Made by a program: the position numbers and the translations under genes. DNA of 16,857 nucleotides, taken from contig JABWAJ010000050.1 of assembly GCA_013361075.1 (NCBI GenBank), positions 1-16,857 on the forward strand. Reading direction: 5' to 3'. The DNA comes from Saprospiraceae bacterium (GTDB lineage: Bacteria > Bacteroidota > Bacteroidia > Chitinophagales > Saprospiraceae). Every line of letters starts with the position of its first letter. Within the stretch, counting starts at the first letter, position 1. The notes below the pieces were generated by a model. The model saw nothing but the letters and a program-made list of their open reading frames with translations. It did not search any database and was not told the origin of the DNA. Below, in pieces: positions 1-6,756 of this stretch.

Positions 1-14
1 CTCCCTGCCAACTA

Positions 15-190
15 AAATACTGCCAACTGCTTAACTTCCCTTAAAACCCAATCGCATAACCAATAACTCTTTGAGAACCCGGAGCAATACTGCCAACTGC
101 CAACTGAAATACTGCCAACTGCTTAACTTCCCCTAAACCCAATCGCATAACCAATAACTCTTTGAGAACCCGGAGCAATACTGCCAACTG
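15..190. repeat. Duplicated ~85 bp direct repeat with ACTGCCA-type heptads
   Basis: Two nearly identical copies lie at about 15-99 and 107-190. Copy 2 differs only in the C/T-A tract after CTTCCC (a substitution and one base fewer). Each copy begins and ends with CTGCCAACTG. Short tandem heptads (AACTGCC) occur between the copies at 90-106, so the array has a 7-bp rhythm at its junctions. There is no open reading frame through it and no unique spacers, so it is not a CRISPR array. The stretch is intergenic and upstream of the first OmpH gene. Its function is unknown; the heptads share the form AACNNNC with the arrays at 5404-5772. Confidence 0.85.
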
Positions 191-347
191 AAAACGGTTA
201 AACCTAAGTTAAACCCATACCGAAAGGAAGAGTTCTGCGTTCTTGCAAGCGATTAACAGACAATCATTTATTCCATTTGTTAAGATTTTTAATGCCGAAC
301 AGGGTGTAACTTCGACGGGATGAATGTGTCAGATATATCACACGGCG
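191..347. other. Non-coding leader region, no gene seen
   Basis: Between the duplicated repeat and the promoter of the first OmpH gene I see no credible coding region, RNA gene or strong hairpin. The sequence is AT-rich. The few open frames here have no family features. The short antisense frame across 289-483 overlaps the promoter and signal-peptide region and is not supported. Confidence 0.5.
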
Positions 348-383
348 TTTGTAAAGCCGTAATTTTGAGGAGGAATAATTTTG
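348..383 (+). promoter_or_regulatory. Probable Bacteroidetes-type promoter for the first ompH gene
   Basis: TAATTTTG at 376-383 is a perfect match to the Bacteroidetes -7 consensus TAnnTTTG. A TTTG at 348-351 could be the -33 element, but the 24-base spacing is slightly wider than the usual 17-23. Transcription would begin a few bases after 383, leaving a short leader before the ATG codons at 407 and 422. The position of this motif argues against any start upstream of it. Confidence 0.5.
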
Positions 384-421
384 TGTTACCAAAACTTTTA
401 ACCATTATGGATACTGTGATT

Positions 422-946
422 ATGACTAAGGCTGCCAGAAAAATGATTTTGGCGTCCATACTGACTGTTGCATTTGCATTCACCCTTCAGGCGCAGCGCA
501 TTGCCTGTGTAGACGTAAACAAAGTGCTGGAAAGCATTCAGGAGTACCAGGGCGCGCAACAGGAGTTGGATAATTTAGCAACCCGGTGGCGCCAGGAAAT
601 TGCCCAGGAATACGATGTCATCAAGGGCATGTACAATAAATATCAGGCCGAACAGGTCCTCCTGAGCGATGAGGCCCGCCGCCAGCGCGAAGAAGAAATC
701 ATGAACAAGGAAAAAGAAGTGCGCGACATGCAGAAAAACAAGTTTGGCCCGGAAGGAGCACTGTTCCTGAAACGCCAGGAACTCGTTCGCCCGATTCAGG
801 ACAAGGTTTATTCGGCCATCGAGGCGTATGCTCAGGAGCGTGGCTACGACTTCATTTTTGACAAAAGCGGATCGGCAGGGATGATTTTTTCCAGTGCCCA
901 ACACGACAAAACGGCGGACATTCTGGATCGTCTGAAGAAAAAATAA
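422..946 (+). CDS. ompH: OmpH/Skp family periplasmic chaperone (first copy)
   Basis: A 174-residue exported protein of the OmpH/Skp family, which holds unfolded outer-membrane proteins in the periplasm on their way to the Bam complex. Residues 1-25 form a signal peptide (positive MTKAARK, then a hydrophobic core, cleavage near LQAQ). The mature start RIACVDVNKVLES matches the family's first beta strand. Residues ~45-115 are a charged, heptad-rich coiled-coil arm (for example EEEIMNKEKEVRDMQ), and the end (YAQERGYDFIFDKSG) is the conserved return to the body domain. Length is typical. The frame is open back to 320, but ATG 422 gives the best signal peptide; ATG 407 is a good alternative, and a GTG at 383 lies inside the promoter motif. 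A second family member follows after 179 bp, and murI after that, an order common in Bacteroidetes. Confidence 0.88.
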   Translation: MTKAARKMILASILTVAFAFTLQAQRIACVDVNKVLESIQEYQGAQQELDNLATRWRQEIAQEYDVIKGMYNKYQAEQVLLSDEARRQREEEIMNKEKEVRDMQKNKFGPEGALFLKRQELVRPIQDKVYSAIEAYAQERGYDFIFDKSGSAGMIFSSAQHDKTADILDRLKKK

Positions 947-1055
947 ACATTTTCGTGCCCGGATACAACCATTTGGCCGCTACGCGTAGTCTCCATTGTT
1001 AAAACTGGGCTTTGTACAGGTGCAAATTGCCCCAACATTCAGGTTTTAGAGCTTA

Positions 1056-1088
1056 TTGCAAAGAAAAAAGCGCAAAACTTTATCTTTG
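1056..1088 (+). promoter_or_regulatory. Bacteroidetes-type promoter for second ompH and murI
   Basis: TATCTTTG at 1081-1088 matches TAnnTTTG exactly, and TTG at 1056-1058 sits 22 bases upstream, within the usual spacing. Transcription would start about 30 bases before ATG 1126. murI follows the second OmpH gene after 8 bp with no visible promoter of its own, so this promoter probably serves both. Confidence 0.65.
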
Positions 1089-1125
1089 CACGGCTTTTTG
1101 AAGTATAAAAATCAAATTCATCGAA

Positions 1126-1638
1126 ATGAAGTACTTTGTTAAAATGGTTGCGTTGCTGGTTTTTGCACTTTTTGCAGGCACCGGCGTGCAAGCCCAGAAG
1201 TTCGGCTACGTCAATTCTGCCGCTATTCTTTCCCAGTTACCTGACGTCAAGGAAGCGGAAGCCAGTCTGGAAGCCCTGCAAAAACAATTGCAGAAAAAAG
1301 GTCAGGGCATGGTAGAAGCGCTTGAAAAAGAATACACGGCGGTTCAGCAAAAAGTAGAGCGCGGCGAATTATCGCCAAAGCAGCAGGAAGAAGCTGCGGC
1401 TGCCCTGAAAGCAAAAGAGCAGGAAATCGGCGCTTTCGAGCAGGATATGGCCAAACAATTGCAGGACAAAAGAACAGCCCTGCTGCAGCCGATCTACGAT
1501 AAAGTGAACACAGCAATTGCTGACGTGGCTAAAGAAAACAGTTTTCAGCTTATTTTCGATCAGGGTGTGCTGCTCTATGCAGAAACGACGCAGGATGTAA
1601 GCACGCTGGTAAAAGCGAAATTAGGCATTACAAACTAA
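1126..1638 (+). CDS. ompH: OmpH/Skp family periplasmic chaperone (second copy)
   Basis: A 170-residue paralogue of the preceding gene. Residues 1-24 are a signal peptide (MKYFVKM followed by a hydrophobic core and VQAQ). The mature protein starts KFGYVNSAAILSQLP, the characteristic first strand of OmpH/Skp proteins, then has a long Q/E/K-rich coiled coil (~residues 42-115) and the closing segment ENSFQLIFDQGVLLYAE, where family members carry I-x-D plus a hydrophobic strand. The role is inferred to be a soluble trimeric holdase for outer-membrane proteins. Its coiled coil is richer in Gln and Ala than that of the first copy and the two proteins are clearly diverged, so they are probably not redundant. 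It is followed after 8 bp by murI in the same direction. Confidence 0.9.
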   Translation: MKYFVKMVALLVFALFAGTGVQAQKFGYVNSAAILSQLPDVKEAEASLEALQKQLQKKGQGMVEALEKEYTAVQQKVERGELSPKQQEEAAAALKAKEQEIGAFEQDMAKQLQDKRTALLQPIYDKVNTAIADVAKENSFQLIFDQGVLLYAETTQDVSTLVKAKLGITN

Positions 1639-1646
1639 TCAACCCG

Positions 1647-2459
1647 ATGTCGGCAGCAGCTCATGCAAGCGATCCTGTTGGCATCTTTGACTCTGGCATC
1701 GGCGGCCTTTCGGTCGTTGATGCCATTGTTCGTTTATTACCCGAGGAGCGCCTCATTTACTTCGGCGATACAGCCCGGATACCATACGGCACCAAATCGC
1801 CGGATACCATTCGGGAATACGCAGCACAAATCACTCGTTTTTTGCTGGAACAAGGTTGCAAAGCCATCGTTGTTGCCTGCAATACTGCTTCTGCGCCAGC
1901 TTTACCTTACCTGCGTGCGCAATGGCCCGAAGTACCCATCATTGGCATGGAGCCTGCCGTTAAGCCGGGTGCACAAGCCACCCAAACCGGCAAAGTTGGG
2001 GTGCTGGCCACGCGTGGAACCCTCCAGAGCGAACGTTATGCCACGCTTATGACCCGCTTTGCAAGCCATGTTCAGGTAGTGGAAAATCCCTGTATTGGGC
2101 TGGTAGAATTGATTGAGCAGGGGCAGTTTGACTCGCCGGAAATTGAAGCTTTGCTCCGCAGCATCGTTCCGCCCATGTTACAACAGGGGGTCGATACCCT
2201 GGTACTGGGCTGCACCCATTATCCTTTTGTGGAGCCCCTCATTCGCCGCATTGCCGGCGATCAGGTAACCATCATCAATCCGGCACCGGCCGTAGCCCGG
2301 CAGTTGGAACGCCTGCTGCGCGAACGGAATCTGCTCAGCTCCGCCATTCAGGGCAAACATGTCTTCTATGCTTCCAAACCCACTCCCGTTTTGGAAACTT
2401 TTGCCCGGGGCCTACTTTCTGATGGAACTTATTCCGTCCAATACCACACCCTTTCTTAG
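1647..2459 (+). CDS. murI: Glutamate racemase
   Basis: A 270-residue cytosolic enzyme that interconverts L- and D-glutamate and supplies D-Glu for the peptidoglycan stem peptide. Diagnostic motifs are all present: GIFDSGIGGLSVV (residues 12-24, with the Asp15-Ser16 substrate-binding pair), YFGDTARIPYG (38-48), VVACNTASAPAL (75-86, catalytic Cys78) and LGCTHYPFVEPL (187-198, catalytic Cys189 with His191). Length is normal for the cofactor-independent family. The start at 1647 lies 8 bp after the second OmpH gene, which points to a shared transcript. Coupling an envelope chaperone with a peptidoglycan precursor enzyme is a conserved Bacteroidetes arrangement. Nothing is missing or unusual in the active site. 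Confidence 0.97.
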   Translation: MSAAAHASDPVGIFDSGIGGLSVVDAIVRLLPEERLIYFGDTARIPYGTKSPDTIREYAAQITRFLLEQGCKAIVVACNTASAPALPYLRAQWPEVPIIGMEPAVKPGAQATQTGKVGVLATRGTLQSERYATLMTRFASHVQVVENPCIGLVELIEQGQFDSPEIEALLRSIVPPMLQQGVDTLVLGCTHYPFVEPLIRRIAGDQVTIINPAPAVARQLERLLRERNLLSSAIQGKHVFYASKPTPVLETFARGLLSDGTYSVQYHTLS

Positions 2460-2464
2460 CTTTG
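2457..2464 (+). promoter_or_regulatory. Candidate -7 promoter element overlapping the murI stop codon
   Basis: TAGCTTTG matches TAnnTTTG and begins on the TAG stop codon of murI, 22 bases before the ATG at 2487. No TTG lies at the expected -33 distance, so the promoter may be weak or depend on an activator. It would serve the 475-residue gene and dapD. Confidence 0.35.
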
Positions 2465-2486
2465 CAGCACATTCAAATAATACCGC

Positions 2487-3914
2487 ATGAAAATTCATGA
2501 AGCCATAGAACTCTTGCTCGCAGAGGAGTCCATCACCAATATTGACGAATTTATCGGGCGGGTACGCGACATCAGCAAAACCAAAAAGAAAAAAGAAGCC
2601 CTGTGGGAAGACATTGAAGAGTACCTTCTGGAGAATGCCATAACTGATGTGGCCATTAACTTAGATACTCATGAACTGGTTTACCGGGATAAGCTTTTTG
2701 AAGAAACGGCTTTCCGGGTTAACCTGACCGAAGCCGAATACGCTGCCAAAAAACTGTACATTGGCCACCGGATGATTCCGTACGTTCACCCCGCGATTGC
2801 ACAGGAAGAATATCAGTTTCAGGATGCCGCAGGAAATTCCATCCCGGTCGTCCGCGAAAAAATGAACGCAGAGGAAGGCTTCATTTATGCGTCTTTGCTG
2901 CCCCCTTATGCCATGGACGACGAAATCGTTGATTTGCAAAACAACCAAATTTCCCTGCTTGCCCTGGACCTGAGCACTTGGATAAAGGAAAATGAGTTGG
3001 GCCGGGAAGATCAAATCCTGTTCGCACCGGTTGATTATTATGAAAACATCTACCAGATTGAACCCGTACGCCGCAAAGAAATTGCGGCACAGCAATTGCT
3101 CATCCAACGCAGGGATGAATTGCTGACAAACTCCATTGAGGAAGTTTTACTGGACATAGACGAAGTCATTCCGGCCGACATTACCCTCTTCTGGGCGTTT
3201 GCACTGGGCGACCCCAAGCTCCCGGAACTCCCGGGCACACCACTGGGCCCATTGCTCAATGCCAGCGAGGATTTACAGATCTTTTTTGATGCCGGGTTTG
3301 CCCACATCCAGATGAAAGATTACTACGATGAGCTTTTCGACAGTGCCATGGAAGATATGGAGGCCATGAGCCCTGAAGACATGGGAAAAGCGAAAGACCT
3401 CGATGGCATTTTCAGAGAACTGGGCAGTAGTTTTACCCCCGAATTTGTAAATGCCAAATTCGTGCTGCAACTCCATGAAAGACAACAAATTGACACAGCA
3501 GAAGTCATTAATATTCTTTTTAAATCGGGGACAGAGCCTTTTTATAACAAAAAACAGGAAAAGAATTTTCACAAAGCTTTCAACGAGCTTGCAGAAACTG
3601 TGGCTAAAGACTGGGCTACCAAACGCCTCCCTATGCCAGTTCTTTCGATGTTAAAAAAAACCATCCAGTTCAAAATTGAGTTTATAGGTTTGCTCCGGGA
3701 AATCGACCACCGGTTGACTTCCCCGGAAGATTTTGATTTTTCGATGCTGATGCACCTCCAGCCGGTAGACATGATGCTCGACCAATTGCTTGCCTTGCTG
3801 GCAGACAAAAGCAATGAAATTTCAAATCAGGATGTGAAAGGCCTGGCGCTGCAGGTTGAAAAAGCGCGGGCATATTTCCTGGAAGCGAAGAAAGATATTT
3901 TGGATAATATGTGA
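2487..3914 (+). CDS. Conserved-looking cytosolic protein of unknown function (475 aa)
   Basis: I do not recognise this protein. It has no signal peptide and no membrane segment. It opens with a helical, charged region (MKIHEAIELLLAEES..., with a KTKKKKEALWEDIEEYLL stretch at ~31-48), passes through a mixed alpha/beta section containing proline-rich turns (for example LPELPGTPLGPLL, ~247-259), and ends in a mainly helical region (~300-475) rich in Glu, Lys and Leu. Overall it is acidic. Codon use and base composition resemble the neighbouring housekeeping genes, and the frame is intact over 1.4 kb, so it is a real gene. It sits 27 bp after murI and 9 bp before dapD, so it is very probably co-transcribed with dapD. 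No catalytic motif could be identified, and no function is proposed. Confidence 0.85.
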   Translation: MKIHEAIELLLAEESITNIDEFIGRVRDISKTKKKKEALWEDIEEYLLENAITDVAINLDTHELVYRDKLFEETAFRVNLTEAEYAAKKLYIGHRMIPYVHPAIAQEEYQFQDAAGNSIPVVREKMNAEEGFIYASLLPPYAMDDEIVDLQNNQISLLALDLSTWIKENELGREDQILFAPVDYYENIYQIEPVRRKEIAAQQLLIQRRDELLTNSIEEVLLDIDEVIPADITLFWAFALGDPKLPELPGTPLGPLLNASEDLQIFFDAGFAHIQMKDYYDELFDSAMEDMEAMSPEDMGKAKDLDGIFRELGSSFTPEFVNAKFVLQLHERQQIDTAEVINILFKSGTEPFYNKKQEKNFHKAFNELAETVAKDWATKRLPMPVLSMLKKTIQFKIEFIGLLREIDHRLTSPEDFDFSMLMHLQPVDMMLDQLLALLADKSNEISNQDVKGLALQVEKARAYFLEAKKDILDNM

Positions 3915-3923
3915 TGATTTTGA

Positions 3924-4748
3924 ATGATGAAACAGATAAAAACACTGATTGAAACTGCGTGGGAAGACCGCGACCGCCTGAAAGACAAACACGTTCGGGA
4001 AGCAGTCAATCGCGTCATCATGATGCTGGATCGCGGTGAATTGCGCGTAGCAGAACCCCCAAGCGCAGGAGGTGACTGGCAGGTCAATACCTGGGTCAAA
4101 AAAGCTGTTTTGCTCTTTTTCCCATTGCAGGAAATGCAAACGATTGAAATTGGCCCTTTTGAATATTACGATAAAATTCCACTCAAACGCGATTATGAAT
4201 CGCTGGGGGTACGTGTAGTACCTCCTGCCGTGGCGCGTTTTGGTGCATTCATCGAACGGGGTGCCATCCTGATGCCCAGCTATGTCAATATTGGTGCATG
4301 GGTAGGTAGCGGCACTATGGTAGACACCTGGGCTACAGTCGGATCCTGTGCTCAAATAGGCCGCAATGTTCACCTGAGTGGCGGCGTAGGGATCGGCGGC
4401 GTGCTGGAGCCTCCTCAGGCATCGCCAACCATCATTGAAGACGATTGCTTTATTGGTTCGCGTTGCATTGTTGTGGAAGGAGTACGTGTGGGTCGCGAAG
4501 CGGTTTTGGGTGCCAATGTGGTCCTGACTCAATCAACCCACGTCATTGATGTAACCGGCAACGAAGCCGTCACCTACAAAGGTATGGTTCCGGAACGCTC
4601 GGTGGTCATTCCGGGTTCTTATACCAAACAATTCCCCGCAGGAGAATACCAGGTGCCTTGTGCACTGATTATCGGCACGCGAAAAGAGAGCACGGACAAG
4701 AAGGTATCGCTGAATAGTGCGCTGCGGGAACACAACGTAGCTGTATAA
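3924..4748 (+). CDS. dapD: 2,3,4,5-tetrahydropyridine-2,6-dicarboxylate N-succinyltransferase
   Basis: A 274-residue enzyme, the same length as the E. coli protein, that transfers succinyl from succinyl-CoA to tetrahydrodipicolinate in the succinylase branch of lysine and meso-diaminopimelate synthesis. The N-terminal ~90 residues are helical (KTLIETAWEDRDRL). From ~95 to ~205 there is a left-handed beta-helix of hexapeptide repeats, including ARFGAFIERGAILMPSYVNI, and the family signature around GSGTMVDTWATVGSCAQIG (128-146) and VHLSGGVGIGGVLEP (149-163). Asp134 and Glu185 occupy positions conserved in the family. The C-terminal tail GTRKESTDKKVSLNSALRE is also typical. A second in-frame ATG lies at 3927. 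The spacing of 9 bp to the upstream unknown gene implies an operon. Together with murI it feeds the peptidoglycan stem peptide. Confidence 0.97.
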   Translation: MMKQIKTLIETAWEDRDRLKDKHVREAVNRVIMMLDRGELRVAEPPSAGGDWQVNTWVKKAVLLFFPLQEMQTIEIGPFEYYDKIPLKRDYESLGVRVVPPAVARFGAFIERGAILMPSYVNIGAWVGSGTMVDTWATVGSCAQIGRNVHLSGGVGIGGVLEPPQASPTIIEDDCFIGSRCIVVEGVRVGREAVLGANVVLTQSTHVIDVTGNEAVTYKGMVPERSVVIPGSYTKQFPAGEYQVPCALIIGTRKESTDKKVSLNSALREHNVAV

Positions 4749-4777
4749 TCCTGTTTTTAACGTCCGATAGTTGCTTT

Positions 4778-5398
4778 ATGCTCAAACGATTCTTTGAGAT
4801 TTTTTTTCCTGAAAAAAGCGAACCCGACACCATGAAATATCTGATTGCCGGTTTGGGCAATATTGGCGCGGAATACGAAAATACCCGCCACAATGTGGGA
4901 TTCCAGGTGCTGGATGCAATGGCCAAAACTGCTGATATTGCCTTCAAACCCGACCACCTTGGCGCAATTGCTACCCTGAAGCACAAAGGGCGAACCCTCT
5001 TCCTGCTGAAGCCTTCTACTTACATGAACCGAAGTGGAAAAGCCATTCGCTACTGGCTGCAAAAAGAAAATATCCCCAAAGAAAACCTGCTCGTTGTGCT
5101 CGACGACCTCAACCTGCCTTTTGGCAAGCAGCGCCTGCGCCCGCAAGGTAGCGATGGCGGCCACAACGGGTTGAAGGACATCGACGAAGTAACCGGTGGC
5201 AACAATTATGCCCGTCTGCGCATTGGCATCGGCAATGACTTTTCAAAAGGCAAACAAGTGGATTTTGTGCTCGGAGAATGGAGCGCCAACGAAGCCGAAG
5301 AACTCAAAACAGTGCTCGAATACGCCTCCAACACCATCAAAAGTTTTGCTGCCATCGGCCTGCAACTGACCATGACGCAGTTTAATAAGAAGGGATGA
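4778..5398 (+). CDS. pth: Peptidyl-tRNA hydrolase
   Basis: Cleaves peptidyl-tRNAs released from stalled ribosomes, recycling tRNA. The 206-residue form shows LIAGLGNIGAEYENTRHNVGF (residues 22-42; Asn28 and catalytic His38), LKPSTYMNRSGKA (77-89; Asn84), VVLDDLNLPFGKQRLRPQG (106-124; Asp110), SDGGHNGLKDI (125-135; Asn130) and YARLRIGIG (144-152), so every expected active-site residue is present. The classical GLGNPG is GLGNIG here. The protein proper begins at Met19 (ATG 4832), which would give a standard 188-residue enzyme; starting at 4778 adds an 18-residue lead (MLKRFFEIFFPEKSEPDT). Related Bacteroidetes proteins seem to carry similar leads, so I keep the longer start but cannot decide. 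The gene lies 29 bp after dapD and ends at the inverted heptad arrays. Confidence 0.95.
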   Translation: MLKRFFEIFFPEKSEPDTMKYLIAGLGNIGAEYENTRHNVGFQVLDAMAKTADIAFKPDHLGAIATLKHKGRTLFLLKPSTYMNRSGKAIRYWLQKENIPKENLLVVLDDLNLPFGKQRLRPQGSDGGHNGLKDIDEVTGGNNYARLRIGIGNDFSKGKQVDFVLGEWSANEAEELKTVLEYASNTIKSFAAIGLQLTMTQFNKKG

Positions 5399-5403
5399 TT
5401 TTT

Positions 5404-5533
5404 GTTGTTTGTTGATCGTTGTTTGTTGATCGTTGTTCGTTGATCGTTGTTCGTTGTTTGTTGATCGTTGTTCGTTGATCGTTGTTCGTTGTTTGTTGAT
5501 CGTTGTTCGTTGTTTGTTGATCGTTGTTCGTTG
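5404..5533. repeat. Heptanucleotide tandem array, GTTG(TTT/ATC/TTC)
   Basis: Eighteen perfect 7-bp units occupy 5404-5529, followed by a partial GTTG. Every unit is GTTG plus one of three tails: a=TTT, b=ATC or c=TTC. The order is [ab][abcbc][abcbc][abc][abc], so higher-order 35-bp and 21-bp duplications are visible and no unit deviates. It starts six bases after the pth stop codon. Read on the - strand the units become AACGAAC, AACGATC and AACAAAC, the same family as the second array. Frames open on the - strand through it (QRTTINK-like repeats) are by-products of the repeat. Confidence 0.95.
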
Positions 5534-5636
5534 GGTTCGGGATTGATCAAGGTTCATATCAAAATCGGGATTTCGCCACTTCAAACGAGGATGACACAGT
5601 TAATTGAACAATCCCCCTTCAAACATTCCAAAACCT
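5534..5636. other. Unique spacer between the two inverted heptad arrays
   Basis: About 100 bp of non-repetitive sequence separating the arrays. No gene, no tRNA and no strong terminator with a T-tract was seen. If the arrays pair as inverted repeats, this would be the loop. Confidence 0.5.
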
Positions 5637-5772
5637 AACGAACAACAAACAACGGCCAACCTACAACGAACAACCTACAACGATCAACCTACAACGGCCA
5701 ACCTACAACGAACAACCTACAACGAACAACCTACAACGATCAACCTACAACGGCCAACCTACAACGGCCAAC
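5637..5772. repeat. Heptanucleotide tandem array, AAC(GAA/GAT/GGC/CTA)C
   Basis: Nineteen 7-bp units of the form AACNNNC occupy 5637-5769, followed by a partial AAC. After the first three units, AACCTAC strictly alternates with one of AACGAAC, AACGATC or AACGGCC, giving a 14-bp super-period. A 42-bp block at 5665-5706 is repeated exactly at 5721-5762 (offset 56 bp, eight heptads). The array stops six bases before the stop codon of the carbohydrate-binding-module gene on the other strand. It mirrors the first array in inverted orientation, so the two convergent genes are each bounded by an array. Confidence 0.95.
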
Positions 5773-5778
5773 ATTCAC

Positions 5779-6753
5779 TTACTGCACCAGCAAAATTGAA
5801 TTCAAATGGCCATAAGGGTCATATTCACTTAACGGATTGGCCGGGTCAATCATCCACTTCCCATCCACAATAAATTTGTAGTAGTGCTTGCCTGCGGGCA
5901 GGTTCATTTTGTAGGTCCAGCCGGTTTCGGTGCGTTCCATCCGGGTATTGTGTTCGTTCCACTTATTGAACGTACCCGCCAGGATAACTTTTTCGGCATT
6001 CGGATAACCACTTAGTTCAAAAACCACCGTTTTGGTCAACCGCAACACAGAGTTGAGGGTGTGGTGCATGTTGACGACCGTTTCAGGGTTGGCGGGATCG
6101 TGCATCCACTGTCCGTCTGCAATGAATTTGTATTCGTACCGGCCAACCGGTAACTCCAGGTCGAGTCGCCAGCCGTTTTCCACTTTGTTCATTCTCAGAG
6201 CGTGCTCGTTCCAGCCGTTGAATTCTCCGGAAAGGATAACCTCTTTTGCATCCGGAAAACCTGCCAGGAAAAAAGAGGCATTTCCGTGCTCAACGGGCTG
6301 TACATTATATACATCAAGGTTGTAGACGCCTTCCCAGATATCATCAGAAATGATCTTTTCGTTAACCCGGAGGTTATCCGGATCAGCCCAATAGCGCCCA
6401 TTGATCAGGAATTTAAAATTCCAGGTAAAATCATCGTTGAAGTCTTTGACCTTTTTGCGCAACTGAAACGTATAAGGCCCGATTTTTTTCATTTTCCAGG
6501 CTTTTTCCGACCATTTGTTGAAATCGCCGGAAACGACTACCTGCCTGATGTTGAATTCAGAAAACTCCAGTTTTTCCGATGTGCCGTCCGTTTCTGCTTT
6601 TTCATACAACCGGATATCGAACTCAAAAACGACTTCATCGTTTTCAAAATAGTAGGATTTTGCAGCTGTTTGGGCTGTTGCTGGGTTTATTCCCGGCAGC
6701 AGCAAACAGGCGGCAAATAAAAAAGCCAGATATGATTGATGGTGAAAGTACAT
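5779..6753 (-). CDS. Exported protein with three glycogen/starch-binding-like (CBM48/AMPK-type) modules
   Basis: A 324-residue protein with a signal peptide (residues 1-28, cleavage near ATAQ) and three tandem beta-sandwich modules resembling the glycogen-binding domain of AMP-activated kinase and CBM48: ~38-150, ~158-240 and ~243-324. Each carries the V-x-x-[SA]-G-x-F-N-x-W core (VVVSGDFNKW, VILSGEFNGW, VILAGTFNKW), then a [WR]-x-M segment and YxYKFxxDGxWxxDPxNP; the first module is more diverged and longer. The tryptophan after FN is a usual sugar-contact residue. There is no catalytic domain and no T9SS signal, so it is probably periplasmic or bound at the outer membrane. It begins 3 bp after the protease gene upstream, so the two share a transcript. 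Similar repeats in Bacteroidetes can also serve in protein-protein contacts, so glycan binding is not certain. Confidence 0.85.
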   Translation of the reverse strand: MYFHHQSYLAFLFAACLLLPGINPATAQTAAKSYYFENDEVVFEFDIRLYEKAETDGTSEKLEFSEFNIRQVVVSGDFNKWSEKAWKMKKIGPYTFQLRKKVKDFNDDFTWNFKFLINGRYWADPDNLRVNEKIISDDIWEGVYNLDVYNVQPVEHGNASFFLAGFPDAKEVILSGEFNGWNEHALRMNKVENGWRLDLELPVGRYEYKFIADGQWMHDPANPETVVNMHHTLNSVLRLTKTVVFELSGYPNAEKVILAGTFNKWNEHNTRMERTETGWTYKMNLPAGKHYYKFIVDGKWMIDPANPLSEYDPYGHLNSILLVQ

Positions 6754-6756
6754 CCC

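Noticed and set aside
1663..2052. + strand 129-residue frame inside murI
   Set aside because: It is an alternate frame within a fully supported glutamate racemase gene and has no family features.
5206..5584. Two - strand frames of QRSTNNE / TTINKQ repeats
   Set aside because: They are only the heptad array read in two frames and run antisense into pth; there is no start context or fold.
5404..5772. CRISPR array
   Set aside because: Units are 7 bp and contiguous with no unique spacers; no cas genes are present.
5604..5873. + strand frame with NLQRTTYNDQP-type repeats
   Set aside because: It is a translation of the second heptad array and overlaps the end of the CBM gene on the other strand.
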